Below are positions 1 to 5,703 of a stretch of 6,280 nucleotides of DNA, in pieces (the stretch's first letter is position 1; every line of letters begins with the position of its first letter). Origin of the DNA: Undivivens sp041652635 (GTDB lineage: Bacteria > Omnitrophota > Gorgyraeia > Gygaellales > Profunditerraquicolaceae). A program made the position numbers and the translations under genes. The notes beneath the pieces are model-generated. The model was not told the origin of the DNA and ran no database searches. It saw nothing but the letters and a program-made list of their open reading frames with translations. The stretch spans positions 1 to 6,280 of the forward strand of contig JBAZGW010000082.1 of NCBI GenBank assembly GCA_041652635.1, in the 5' to 3' direction.

Positions 1-70
1 CGGAGATAGCTTAGCACGTTACCGTGACCGAAAAACGATACCGGCTTCGTTACCTTAATCATTACCGAAA

Positions 71-75
71 AAGGA
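71..75 (+). promoter_or_regulatory. Shine-Dalgarno site of queD
   Basis: AAGGA lies 9 nt before the ATG at 85, within AAGGATATAATCCTATG. It supports that ATG as the start of queD. The overlapping TATAAT at 76-81 is too close to the start codon to be an ordinary -10 box. The rest of the 84-nt leader holds loosely repeated TTACCG/GATACCG words and nothing that I can identify as a preQ1 riboswitch. Confidence 0.5.
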
Positions 76-84
76 TATAATCCT

Positions 85-441
85 ATGTATAAGATAAAAG
101 TCGAAGGACATTTTAGTTCCGCGCATAACCTGCGCGGATATAAAGGCAAGTGCGAGTCCCTGCACGGGCATAATTGGAAAGTGGAAGCGGCGGTAACTTC
201 CGCGGAGTTGGACGGCTGCGGTATGGTTATGGATTTTAAGGTCTTGAAACAGGAACTCGAAGAACAGCTCTCCGAACTAGACCATAAATATCTTAATGAG
301 TTGCCTTATTTTAGCGAGGTCAATCCCACTTCTGAGAATATCGCCAGGTATCTTTATCTCGCGCTTAAAAAGAAGATGCCGGGTTTGAGCTCCGTGCGTG
401 TCTGGGAGTCGGAGAATTCCTCGGCGACATATTATGAGTAA
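85..441 (+). CDS. queD: QueD, 6-carboxy-5,6,7,8-tetrahydropterin synthase
   Basis: QueD converts 7,8-dihydroneopterin triphosphate to 6-carboxy-tetrahydropterin, an early cytosolic step of queuosine synthesis. The 118-residue protein has the normal length of the short PTPS/QueD family. The zinc ligands are visible as His14 in HFSSAHNL and His27 and His29 in LHGHNW. The catalytic Cys23 sits just before them (KCESLHGH), the Asp66-His67 pair lies in LDHKYLN, and the substrate-binding Glu108 lies in VWESENS. The PTSENIA motif at about 81-87 is also typical. Residue roles come from knowledge of the family. The presence of Cys23 and the queC, queE and queF neighbours favour QueD over a eukaryotic-type PTPS. 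Translation starts at ATG 85 behind an AAGGA, and the stop codon overlaps the start of queC, so the two are probably cotranscribed and coupled. Confidence 0.96.
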   Translation: MYKIKVEGHFSSAHNLRGYKGKCESLHGHNWKVEAAVTSAELDGCGMVMDFKVLKQELEEQLSELDHKYLNELPYFSEVNPTSENIARYLYLALKKKMPGLSSVRVWESENSSATYYE

Positions 442-1141
442 GAAACGCGCGGTAGTTCTGCTTTCCGGCGGGATGGATTCGGCGGTCACGCTTTACCTGG
501 CTCTTCGGCAGGGGTTTGAGTGCCTCTGCTTGAGTTTTGATTACGGCCAGCGTCATTCACGGGAGACCGTTGCCGCGGGAAAGCTGGCTAAAGCCGCGGG
601 ATGCTTCTTGCGGAGAGTCAAACTGAGGCTGTCGGATAAAGGTTCTGTTCTTATGCGCAAGAACGCTTCTTTGACGCGCGGCCTGAGAAAGAACGGCAGC
701 GCTATTCCGGAGACTTATGTGCCGGCAAGGAACATCGTTTTCTTAAGCTGCGCGCTTTCCATAGCGGAAGCTGAAGGAGCGGGAGATATTTTTATCGGCG
801 CGCACGATCAGGATTACAGCGGTTATCCCGATTGCCGCCCGGAATTCTTCGCGGCCTTTCAGGCGGCGGCAGACCTGGGGACCAAGGCCGGGTGCGAAGG
901 CAGGCCGGTGCGGTTCAACGCGCCTCTATTGGGGATGAGCAAGAAGGATATAGTTTTGCTTGGCGCCGGGCTCGGTGTTCCGTTCGAGCTCACCCGGTCA
1001 TGCTACAAAGGAGAGCCAAAGCCCTGCGGTAAATGCGAGAGCTGTCTGTATCGCGCTAAAGGTTTCGCGGAAGCGGGGATCGCGGACGGGGCAGCAAGAA
1101 AGTCCACGGTCCATGGTCGATCACTTGTGTCCCAATTATAA
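434..1141 (+). CDS. queC: QueC, 7-cyano-7-deazaguanine (preQ0) synthase
   Basis: QueC is an ATP-dependent amidoligase/dehydratase that turns 7-carboxy-7-deazaguanine and ammonia into preQ0. Starting at ATG 434, which overlaps the queD stop by 8 nt, the protein has 235 residues. An upstream in-frame ATG at 398 would add 12 residues inside queD and is unlikely, because the PP-loop begins almost at once from 434 (VVLLSGGMDSA, residues 7-17). The C-terminal zinc site is complete: Cys190, Cys198, Cys201 and Cys204 in SCYKGEPKPCGKCESC. The family core YRAKGFAEAGI ends near residue 216, whereas QueC proteins usually stop soon after this. The last dozen or so residues, including STVHGRS, are encoded by a repeat-like segment (1101-1119) and look like a read-through tail. 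No good ribosome site precedes 434, which fits translational coupling to queD. Confidence 0.96.
   Translation: MSKKRAVVLLSGGMDSAVTLYLALRQGFECLCLSFDYGQRHSRETVAAGKLAKAAGCFLRRVKLRLSDKGSVLMRKNASLTRGLRKNGSAIPETYVPARNIVFLSCALSIAEAEGAGDIFIGAHDQDYSGYPDCRPEFFAAFQAAADLGTKAGCEGRPVRFNAPLLGMSKKDIVLLGAGLGVPFELTRSCYKGEPKPCGKCESCLYRAKGFAEAGIADGAARKSTVHGRSLVSQL
1101..1119 (-). repeat. Family D repeat, copy 1 (inside queC 3' end)
   Basis: The segment AGTCCACGGTCCATGGTCG is an imperfect inverted copy of 1382-1400 (TGACTATGGTCTACGGACT), with 13 of 19 positions matching by eye. It encodes part of the atypical QueC C-terminal tail. With only two diverged copies in view, its status as a real repeat family is moderate at best. 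Confidence 0.4.
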
Positions 1142-1186
1142 TGCCTTTGCCAACGGGATATAATTATGAGACATGAATCTCGTTTC

Positions 1187-1219
1187 GTCACTCTGAAGCC
1201 CATAGGGCTGAAGAGTCTC
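1187..1219 (+). repeat. Family A hairpin repeat, copy A1
   Basis: This is a hairpin of the GTCAYTCTGA..GAAGARTCTC type. ACTCT (1190-1194) pairs with AGAGT (1212-1216), and AGCCC with GGGCT inside it around a short ATA loop. It faces copy A2 in the opposite orientation 8 nt away, which makes a paired inverted arrangement like that of REP/BIME elements. Confidence 0.65.
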
Positions 1220-1226
1220 GACTAAC

Positions 1227-1254
1227 AGAGATTCTTCGTTTCTCTCAGAATGAC
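1227..1254 (-). repeat. Family A hairpin repeat, copy A2 (inverted)
   Basis: Read on the minus strand this begins GTCATTCTGAGAGAAACG and continues to GAAGAATCTCT. ATTCT (1231-1235) pairs with AGAAT (1247-1251). It is the inverted partner of A1. Elements of this sequence type are scattered through many bacterial genomes, usually between genes; I see no open reading frame in it. Confidence 0.65.
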
Positions 1255-1279
1255 TGAATTTGGACGGCAGTGATGGCCG

Positions 1280-1388
1280 ATAGTCAACAGTTTTAAAAAA
1301 TGGTTCTGGGTTCTGGGAAAGAAAACGAAGCACGAGGGACGAGGCACGAAGGACGAACGATCAAGAGATGCTTTTAACCGTTGACTAT
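1280..1388. repeat. Inverted repeats bracketing a family C element
   Basis: ATAGTCAACAGTTTTAAAA (1280-1298) is the near reverse complement of CTTTTAACCGTTGACTAT (1371-1388). Between them lies the family C repeat. The arrangement resembles a small non-coding inserted cassette with inverted ends, but no flanking target duplication is obvious, so calling it mobile is inference. The right arm overlaps the family D copy at 1382. Confidence 0.45.
1302..1362 (+). repeat. Family C dispersed repeat, copy 1
   Basis: It opens with tandem GGTTCTGG words and continues with repeated CACGA/GGACGA words. The core 1308-1342 matches 5725-5759 at 32 of 35 positions with no gaps. It is not coding in a convincing frame. 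It fills most of the queC-queE gap together with families A and D. Confidence 0.7.
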
Positions 1389-1410
1389 GGTCTACGGACT
1401 GTTTTTTAAC
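1381..1410 (+). promoter_or_regulatory. Possible sigma70-type promoter for queE
   Basis: TTGACT (1381-1386) and TTTAAC (1405-1410) are separated by 18 nt, giving 5/6 and 4/6 matches to the -35 and -10 consensus. They lie 28-57 nt before the queE start. The -35 falls inside the family D repeat and the inverted-repeat arm, so the match could be chance. A promoter is plausible here because 296 nt of repeats separate queE from queC. Confidence 0.3.
1382..1400 (+). repeat. Family D repeat, copy 2
   Basis: TGACTATGGTCTACGGACT is the inverted partner of 1101-1119. The two copies face each other across the queC-queE gap. The identity is partial, so the call is tentative. Confidence 0.4.
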
Positions 1411-1427
1411 GGTAACTTGTAACCTGC

Positions 1428-1433
1428 GGAGGA
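1428..1433 (+). promoter_or_regulatory. Strong Shine-Dalgarno site of queE
   Basis: GGAGGA lies with its GGAGG core 5 nt before ATG 1438. It is the strongest ribosome site in the window. It settles the queE start and fits queE being the first gene of a new translational unit after the repeat-filled gap. Confidence 0.8.
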
Positions 1434-1437
1434 ATAA

Positions 1438-2109
1438 ATGGGAGGAAAAGTCGCGGAAGTATTCGACAGCGTGCAGGGAGAAGGAATTTACCTCGGAGAA
1501 CGCCAGTTGTTCGTGCGCTTCTACGGATGTAACCTGCATTGTAAATACTGCGATACCCGGATGGATTCTTTCCTGGAATACGAACCGGAGGAATTGTTCC
1601 TGGAATTGCAGCTTTACCCCAAAGGTTACCATTCCGTATCTTTTACCGGAGGAGAGCCGTTGACGCAGTATGATTTCCTGAAGTCGGTAATGAAACTCAA
1701 CCATATGGCCGGCCTGGTCAATTACCTGGAGACCAACGGCACACTGCCGGACGCTTTCGGGGAAGTGAGCGATTTCGTTGATATAGTTTCTATGGATATA
1801 AAACTTCCCAGTTCCACCGGGCAGCAGGAGTTCTGGAAGGAGCATAAGCATTTTCTCGCCTTAGCCGACAAAAAAGACGTTTTCCTGAAGGCGGTTATCT
1901 GCGAGAGCACGCTGGAAACCGATATAGTAAGAACGATAGATCTGTTGAAGCACGCGAATCGTTCGCACACGCTGGTATTACAGCCGGACAGCAGTGCGGC
2001 AGCCGGGCGGCTGGACGAGAAAATGGAAAAGTTCAAGGCAATCTGCACCGCGCGCGGGGTAATTTCCTGCGTCATACCTCAGGTGCATAAGAACGCGGGG
2101 ATAAGATGA
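1438..2109 (+). CDS. queE: QueE, 7-carboxy-7-deazaguanine synthase (radical SAM)
   Basis: QueE uses S-adenosylmethionine and Mg2+ to contract 6-carboxy-tetrahydropterin to 7-carboxy-7-deazaguanine, the substrate of QueC. The 223-residue protein opens with VFDSVQGEGIYLGERQLFVRF, the family hallmark. The [4Fe-4S] motif CX3CX2C follows at Cys31, Cys35 and Cys38 (GCNLHCKYCDT). SAM-contacting motifs are TGGEP at 70-74 and ETNGT at 98-102, followed by MDIKLPS at about 119-125. The C-terminus has IPQVHK, close to the family's usual QPQVHK. The short, unelaborated core fits QueE rather than a pyruvate-formate-lyase activase. A GGAGGA ribosome site supports the start. Its TGA overlaps the queF ATG as ATGA (2106-2109), so queE and queF are coupled. 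It lies 296 nt from queC, separated by repeats, and may have its own promoter. Confidence 0.96.
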   Translation: MGGKVAEVFDSVQGEGIYLGERQLFVRFYGCNLHCKYCDTRMDSFLEYEPEELFLELQLYPKGYHSVSFTGGEPLTQYDFLKSVMKLNHMAGLVNYLETNGTLPDAFGEVSDFVDIVSMDIKLPSSTGQQEFWKEHKHFLALADKKDVFLKAVICESTLETDIVRTIDLLKHANRSHTLVLQPDSSAAAGRLDEKMEKFKAICTARGVISCVIPQVHKNAGIR

Positions 2110-2513
2110 AGAAGGACGCTTGGGGGGCTTATGAGGGGCTGCAAGAGAGGGTCAGGCAGTTAAAGACGCCGGTAATAGAAGTGTGGGAGAATAAGTATCC
2201 GGAAAAAATATATACTGTGCAGTTGGATATACCGGAGTTCACTTGTATCTGCCCGAAGACCGGCCTGCCGGATTTCGCGGTGATCCGCGTAGAATATTCG
2301 CCGAAGAGATCCTGCGTGGAACTGAAGTCGTTCAAGATGTATACGATCTTCTACCGTAATATCGGTATATTCCATGAGCATTTGATAAACCGTATATTAG
2401 GCGATTTCACCGCGGCCTGTAAGCCGCGCTGGGCCAGGATATCCGCGCAGTTCAATCCGCGCGGCGGCATTACCACCAGCGTTACTGCCGAATACGGGCG
2501 GAAAGGCGCGTGA
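2106..2513 (+). CDS. queF: QueF, NADPH-dependent 7-cyano-7-deazaguanine reductase
   Basis: QueF reduces the nitrile of preQ0 to the aminomethyl group of preQ1, the base that Tgt inserts into tRNA. The 135-residue protein is of the short, unimodular (YkvM-like) type. The catalytic pair is Cys49 in CICPKTGLPDF, which forms the thioimide with preQ0, and Asp56. The QueF/NADPH motif is ELKSFKMY at 72-79. FHEHLINRI at 89-97 holds the conserved Glu and His of the substrate pocket. Residue roles are taken from the B. subtilis family member. GGGG at 2097-2100, 5 nt before the ATG, may serve as ribosome site. The start overlaps the queE stop by 4 nt, and its own TGA overlaps a GTG that could start the fumarase alpha gene. 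Its presence means the window's pathway leads to queuosine rather than stopping at preQ0. Confidence 0.96.
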   Translation: MKKDAWGAYEGLQERVRQLKTPVIEVWENKYPEKIYTVQLDIPEFTCICPKTGLPDFAVIRVEYSPKRSCVELKSFKMYTIFYRNIGIFHEHLINRILGDFTAACKPRWARISAQFNPRGGITTSVTAEYGRKGA

Positions 2514-3361
2514 TCACGCGGATGAGGAAGATCACAGCGAAAAAGATCGGCGATACGACGGCGGAATTATGCGGCCGCGCCAATACTTTATTGAGGCCGG
2601 ACGTTCTTGCCGTTTTGCGCTCGGCGCGCAGGAATGAAAAGAACAGGCTCGCCGCCTTGGCGCTGGAGGCGATACTTGAGAACGCGCGCGTTGCCGTTGA
2701 AGAAGGGATGCCGATCTGCCAGGACACCGGCCTGCCGTATGTTTTTCTGGAAATAGGGCAGGGTGTCTGTATAACGGGAGGAAGCCTGTCCGTGTTCGTC
2801 AACGACGGGGTCAAGCGCGGCTACGCCGGCGCCTCCTGCAGGGAATCCGTGGTGCCGCATCCGCTCTCGCGCGGCAAGAGCGCTTATGCTCCGGCGGTGA
2901 TCCACACGGAGATAGTGCCTTCGGATAAGGTCCGCGTCACCGTGTTCCCGAAAGGTTTCGGTTCGGAAAACAAGACAAAATTGAAGATGTTCAGGCCTAC
3001 CGAAGATATCGGCGCGGTAGCCGATTTTATCGTCGCCTGCGTGGCTGAAGCGGGAGCGGACGCCTGTCCTCCCTATATGATCGGCTGTGGTATCGGCGGC
3101 GGAGCCGACATAGCCTGTTTACTGGCTAAGAAAGCGTTATTGCGGGATGTGCGTAGGCGCAGTCCTGATCCGTTATTGAAAAGACTGGAAAAGCAGGTAT
3201 TGCAAAGGGTGAACCGTCTCGGTATCGGCCCGATGGGGCTGGGCGGAAAATGCACTGCTCTGGCGGTGAACATAGAATCTTATCCTACGCATATTGCCGG
3301 TTTGCCGGTGGCGGTGAACATCAGCTGCCACGCGTTGAGAAGCGCTGCGGCGGTGATTTAA
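2510..3361 (+). CDS. Fumarate hydratase class I, alpha subunit (TtdA/FumA-N type)
   Basis: This is the Fe-S subunit of an oxygen-sensitive class I hydro-lyase that interconverts fumarate and malate; the beta subunit is at 3772. The 283 residues cover the whole alpha domain. The three expected cluster cysteines are Cys70 (PICQDTGLP), Cys186 (ACPPYMIGCGIGGG) and Cys273 (VNISCHALR), with spacing close to that of E. coli FumA. GIGPMGLGGK at 238-247 is also characteristic. The paralogous L-tartrate dehydratase cannot be excluded from sequence alone, but no tartrate genes are nearby. Two starts are possible: GTG 2510 (GTGA overlap with queF, GGAAAGG just upstream) or ATG 2522, which would give the MRKI N-terminus common in this family. 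The coupling to queF is unexpected, since the two functions are unrelated. Confidence 0.93.
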   Translation: MITRMRKITAKKIGDTTAELCGRANTLLRPDVLAVLRSARRNEKNRLAALALEAILENARVAVEEGMPICQDTGLPYVFLEIGQGVCITGGSLSVFVNDGVKRGYAGASCRESVVPHPLSRGKSAYAPAVIHTEIVPSDKVRVTVFPKGFGSENKTKLKMFRPTEDIGAVADFIVACVAEAGADACPPYMIGCGIGGGADIACLLAKKALLRDVRRRSPDPLLKRLEKQVLQRVNRLGIGPMGLGGKCTALAVNIESYPTHIAGLPVAVNISCHALRSAAAVI

Positions 3362-3375
3362 TCGGAGCGCAGAAT

Positions 3376-3413
3376 TCCCGAATGCCTTAAAAGTAGGTAT
3401 AGGAGTTTCGGGA
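3376..3413. repeat. Inverted repeat TCCCGAA / TTCGGGA
   Basis: A 7-nt arm at 3376-3382 pairs with 3407-3413 across a 24-nt loop, just after the fumarase alpha stop codon. There is no following T-run, so it does not look like an intrinsic terminator. A related TCCCGA/TCGGGA hairpin occurs at 4331-4345 before rph. Confidence 0.35.
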
Positions 3414-3432
3414 TGAATGCGCAAAGCGAGTC

Positions 3433-3538
3433 CGCCAAGGCATCAGTGGCGGACGAAGCCTCGCCAATCTTTGTGGCGGGATTAACCTCGCCAACGCACC
3501 AGTGGCGGGCAAAGTCTCGCCAATGCTTTAATGGCGGA
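3433..3538 (-). repeat. Tandem array of four family B palindromic units
   Basis: Four imperfect palindromes at 3433-3453, 3462-3480, 3489-3509 and 3518-3538 are 21, 19, 21 and 21 nt long. All have the form CGCCAA..TGGCGG and are separated by 8-nt linkers ending in CT, so the period is 27-29 nt. On the minus strand they fit CCGCCAYTRRWGCRTTGGCG. Each could fold into a short hairpin. The spacing is too short and the units too variable for a CRISPR array. Further units lie at 3677-3697, 5826-5846, 5859-5879 and 6169-6189. Confidence 0.75.
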
Positions 3539-3557
3539 TAATAATTCAGAAAAGAAA

Positions 3558-3601
3558 CCACGGGCGCCTGTCCTGAGCAAGGTCGAAGGATTAGCCCGTG
3601 G
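3558..3601. repeat. 8-bp inverted repeat enclosing family A copy A3
   Basis: CCACGGGC (3558-3565) and GCCCGTGG (3594-3601) are perfect inverted copies. The 28-nt interior contains GTCCTGAGCAAGGTCGAAGG (from 3570), a family A unit in which TCCT pairs with AGGA. The whole could form a long two-tier hairpin in RNA. No T-run follows. Confidence 0.6.
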
Positions 3602-3616
3602 AGTATTCATTTAACC

Positions 3617-3646
3617 GTCATCCTGAGGCGATAGCCGAAGGATCTC
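3617..3646 (+). repeat. Family A hairpin repeat, copy A4
   Basis: It runs from GTCATCCTGAGGCGATAGCC to GAAGGATCTC. ATCCT (3620-3624) pairs with AGGAT (3639-3643), and GGC (3627-3629) with GCC (3634-3636). It is the left half of an inverted pair with A5 about 18 nt away. Confidence 0.65.
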
Positions 3647-3663
3647 TTAAAAAGGGCACAAAT

Positions 3664-3734
3664 AGATTCTTCCTCGTCCGCAACTGAAACTATGGCGAGA
3701 CTTCGCCCGTCTTCGGCGGACTTGTCAGAATGAC
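3664..3734 (-). repeat. Family A repeat A5, interrupted by family B sequence
   Basis: The ends are a normal minus-strand family A unit: AGATTCTTCC at 3664 and TCAGAATGAC ending at 3734, with ATTCT pairing AGAAT. The interior is enlarged to about 50 nt. It contains a 21-nt family B unit at 3677-3697 (17 of 21 to consensus), the usual AGACTT linker, and a shortened second unit ending GGCGG at about 3719. GTCCGC and GCGGAC flank this interior. The reading is that B units inserted into or recombined within a family A hairpin. Confidence 0.6.
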
Positions 3735-3771
3735 GGCGTGGGGGAAAGATTTAAAAAAGCGTGATAAAATA

Positions 3772-4296
3772 ATGAAGAAACTGCGCACTCCTCTTTCGAA
3801 AGATAAACTCGCCGGGCTCAAGGCAGGCGAACAGGTATTGCTTTCCGGGACGGTTTATACTGCGCGCGACCAGGCTCATAAACTTATTTCCGGGGTTTTA
3901 CGTAAAGGTAAGAAGCCGCCGTTTGAATTGGCTTCCAGCGTTATTTATTATTGCGGCCCGGCGCGCGCGCCAAGAGGCAGGGCGATCGGCTCCTGCGGCC
4001 CGACCACCAGCGGCAGGATGGACGTCTTTGCTCCGTTCTTGCTTAAAGCCGGGGTTGCAGCGATGATCGGTAAGGGTGGGCGTTCGGCGGAAGTAACGCG
4101 GGCGATCAAAAGTTCCGGGGCGGTGTATTTCATTACTTATGCCGGTTGCGGCGCGCTGCTGGCAAAATCGGTCCGCGAAGCTAAGTTGGCGGCTTACCCG
4201 GGTTTGGGGCCGGAGGCGGTTTATCGCCTGGAAGTAAAGGATTTTCCTTTGATAGTCGGTATAGATGCTTTCGGCGGCAAGATCAGAGGATTATAA
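3772..4296 (+). CDS. Fumarate hydratase class I, beta subunit (TtdB/FumA-C type)
   Basis: This is the C-terminal/beta partner of the alpha subunit at 2510-3361; together they make the fumarase heterodimer of the citric acid cycle. The 174 residues from ATG 3772 match the family length. Motifs in order are LSGTVYTARDQAHK (24-37), YYCGPA (59-64), GSCGPTTSGRMD (73-84), MIGKGG (98-103), ITYAGCGALLAKSV and LGPEAVYRLEVKDFPLIV near the end. ATG 3772 gives the typical MKKLRTPL start. A 14-residue extension from ATG 3730 is possible, but that codon lies inside family A repeat sequence (CAGAATGACGG). There is no clear Shine-Dalgarno site at the right distance; the nearest purine-rich run is 3740-3748. 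It is separated from the alpha gene by 410 nt of repeats, so expression may need its own signal. Confidence 0.93.
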   Translation: MKKLRTPLSKDKLAGLKAGEQVLLSGTVYTARDQAHKLISGVLRKGKKPPFELASSVIYYCGPARAPRGRAIGSCGPTTSGRMDVFAPFLLKAGVAAMIGKGGRSAEVTRAIKSSGAVYFITYAGCGALLAKSVREAKLAAYPGLGPEAVYRLEVKDFPLIVGIDAFGGKIRGL

Positions 4297-4297
4297 T

Positions 4298-4326
4298 CGC
4301 TAATTTTGCTGTTACAAAAATTGGCG
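4298..4326. terminator. Hairpin after the fumarase beta gene
   Basis: CGCTAATTTT (4298-4307) pairs with AAAATTGGCG (4317-4326), with one G-T wobble, around a 9-nt loop. It begins 1 nt after the stop codon. The 10-bp stem is well placed for 3'-end formation or protection but is not followed by a T-run, so intrinsic termination is doubtful. Its CGCYAA..TTGGCGGG ends also recall family B. Confidence 0.4.
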
Positions 4327-4330
4327 GGCA

Positions 4331-4345
4331 TCCCGAACTTCGGGA
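4331..4345. repeat. Small hairpin TCCCGA-ACT-TCGGGA upstream of rph
   Basis: A 6-bp perfect stem with a 3-nt loop ends 7 nt before the AGGAAAGG ribosome site of rph. Its position could affect rph translation or it could be a chance repeat remnant. It shares its arm sequence with 3376-3413. Confidence 0.35.
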
Positions 4346-4372
4346 TAAAGACAGGAAAGGATACTTCATTAT

Positions 4373-5089
4373 ATGGCTACAAGAATAGACGGCAGGACGG
4401 CCGAAACGCTGCGTAACGTCACGATTACCAGGAATTGCAATAAATACGCCGAGGGGTCATGTTTGATCGAACTGGGGAATACCAGGGTTATCTGCACCGC
4501 TTCTATCGAGGAAACAGTGCCGCTTTTCCTTAAAGGCACGGGGAAGGGATGGGTCACCGCCGAATACGGGATGTTGCCGCGTTCCTGCGGCAAACGTATC
4601 CCGCGCAACAAGGACTCCGGCAGGACATATGAGATACAGCGCCTGATCGGCCGTTCACTGCGTTCGGTGGCGGATATGTCTATGTTCGGGGAACGCACTA
4701 TCTGGCTGGATTGCGACGTCCTGCAGGGCGACGGAGGGACCAGGACCGCTTCCATTACCGGGAGTTTTATAGCTCTGGCCGATGCCCTGAATATTTTGAA
4801 GAATAAAGGCATAATTTCTTCCATTCCGCTTAATGATTTCCTGGCGGCCACCAGCGTCGGCATTGTCGGCGGAGAACTGCTGCTGGACCTTTGCTATGAG
4901 GAAGATTCGCGCGCGGAAGTGGATATGAACATAGTGATGACCGGCAACGGGCGTTTCATCGAGATACAGGGCACGGCGGAGCAGAAGCCGTTCTCAAAAG
5001 AGACTATGGACAAGATGCTTGTTTTAGCCGACAAAGGCATCGGCGAACTGACCGCTATGCAGCGGAATACCCTGAAGGGAATACTGTGA
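4373..5089 (+). CDS. rph: RNase PH, tRNA 3'-processing phosphorolytic exoribonuclease
   Basis: RNase PH uses inorganic phosphate to remove nucleotides 3' of the CCA end of tRNA precursors and acts as a hexamer in the cytosol. The 238-residue length is typical. The N-terminus RIDGRTAETLRNVTI (4-18) is the family signature. AEYGMLPRS follows at 63-71 and SGRTYEIQRLIGRSLR at 82-97, the arginine-rich phosphate/RNA region. The phosphate loop is GDGGTRTASITG at 119-130. The segment between LPR and SGRT is slightly shorter than usual. AGGAAAGGA at 4353-4361 is the likely ribosome site, 11 nt before the ATG. The stop overlaps the GTG start of rdgB (GTGA, 5086-5089); rph-rdgB pairing is common in bacteria and makes both calls firmer. 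A tRNA gene lies about 1.1 kb downstream, but a link is not implied. Confidence 0.97.
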   Translation: MATRIDGRTAETLRNVTITRNCNKYAEGSCLIELGNTRVICTASIEETVPLFLKGTGKGWVTAEYGMLPRSCGKRIPRNKDSGRTYEIQRLIGRSLRSVADMSMFGERTIWLDCDVLQGDGGTRTASITGSFIALADALNILKNKGIISSIPLNDFLAATSVGIVGGELLLDLCYEEDSRAEVDMNIVMTGNGRFIEIQGTAEQKPFSKETMDKMLVLADKGIGELTAMQRNTLKGIL

Positions 5090-5700
5090 AACCGGTAGAA
5101 CTGCTGGTGGCGACAAAAAACGCCAAGAAACTCTCCGAGATCGGGGAATTGCTGCGCGGCCTGCCGGTGAAGCTGACGTCGCTCGCGGATTATCCGCTGG
5201 CTCCGCGCATAATCGAGAACGGTGCTACTTTCGCAGAGAACGCGAAAAAGAAGGCGTTGAAGATAGCGGCTTTCAGCGAAAAACTGACCGTAGGCGAGGA
5301 TTCAGGGCTGTGCGTGGACGCGCTTGACGACGCGCCGGGAGTGCGTTCGGCGCGTTTCTCCGGAAGCGGAAAAGACGACGAGGCCAATAACCGCAAACTC
5401 CTGAGACTGCTTAAAGACGTAAAACCTTCCGGTCGCGGGGCCGGTTACGTCTGCGCGGTGGCGATCGCGGACAAAGACGGACTGCTGGCAGTGGTGGAAG
5501 GGACTTGCCGCGGAAGAATAGCTTTACAGCCGGCCGGCAAAAGCGGGTTCGGTTACGACCCTCTTTTTCTCATCCCGCGTTACGCGAAGACCTTCGCGGA
5601 ATTAGGGGAGAAGGTCAAGCATACTATGAGCCACCGTTACCGCGCCTTGAAAAAAGCCGCGCCGGTGCTGAGAAGGTGTATTGAAAGAAGGCGATCTTAA
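5086..5700 (+). CDS. rdgB: RdgB/HAM1-type XTP/dITP diphosphatase
   Basis: The enzyme hydrolyses dITP, XTP and ITP to the monophosphate and pyrophosphate, keeping deaminated purines out of DNA and RNA. The 204-residue length is normal. Motifs seen are VATKNAKKLSEI (8-19, triphosphate contact), ENGATFAENAKKKA (44-57), VGEDSGLCVDAL (69-80, with Asp72 as the expected general base), APGVRSARFSG, then SGFGYDPLF (153-161) and MSHRYRAL (181-188) for base recognition. Roles come from the E. coli and archaeal relatives. The start is GTG 5086, which overlaps the rph stop by 4 nt and has AAGGGA (5075-5080) 5 nt upstream. A family C repeat begins almost at once after the stop, so the operon probably ends here. 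Confidence 0.96.
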   Translation: MKPVELLVATKNAKKLSEIGELLRGLPVKLTSLADYPLAPRIIENGATFAENAKKKALKIAAFSEKLTVGEDSGLCVDALDDAPGVRSARFSGSGKDDEANNRKLLRLLKDVKPSGRGAGYVCAVAIADKDGLLAVVEGTCRGRIALQPAGKSGFGYDPLFLIPRYAKTFAELGEKVKHTMSHRYRALKKAAPVLRRCIERRRS

Positions 5701-5703
5701 GAC

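Noticed and set aside
76..81. TATAAT as a -10 box for queD
   Set aside because: It ends 3 nt before the start codon and overlaps the ribosome site, so it would imply a leaderless message; AAGGA makes ordinary initiation more likely.
1..84. Possible preQ1 riboswitch in the queD leader
   Set aside because: The available leader has none of the C-rich loop and A-rich tail pattern of preQ1 class I, and I cannot fold a class II or III form. The window begins too close to queD to exclude one further upstream.
1166..1225. Short frame starting ATGAGACATGAA after GGGATATAATT
   Set aside because: It is 19 codons long, lies on top of hairpin repeat A1 and shows no recognisable feature.
1222..1851. 209-codon minus-strand open frame
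   Set aside because: It runs antisense through the 5' part of queE, which has full family motifs, and through repeats. It shows no recognisable domain.
3433..3538. CRISPR array
   Set aside because: Units are diverged 19-21-nt palindromes with 8-nt linkers. There are no spacer-sized unique segments and no cas genes, and related units occur singly elsewhere in the window.
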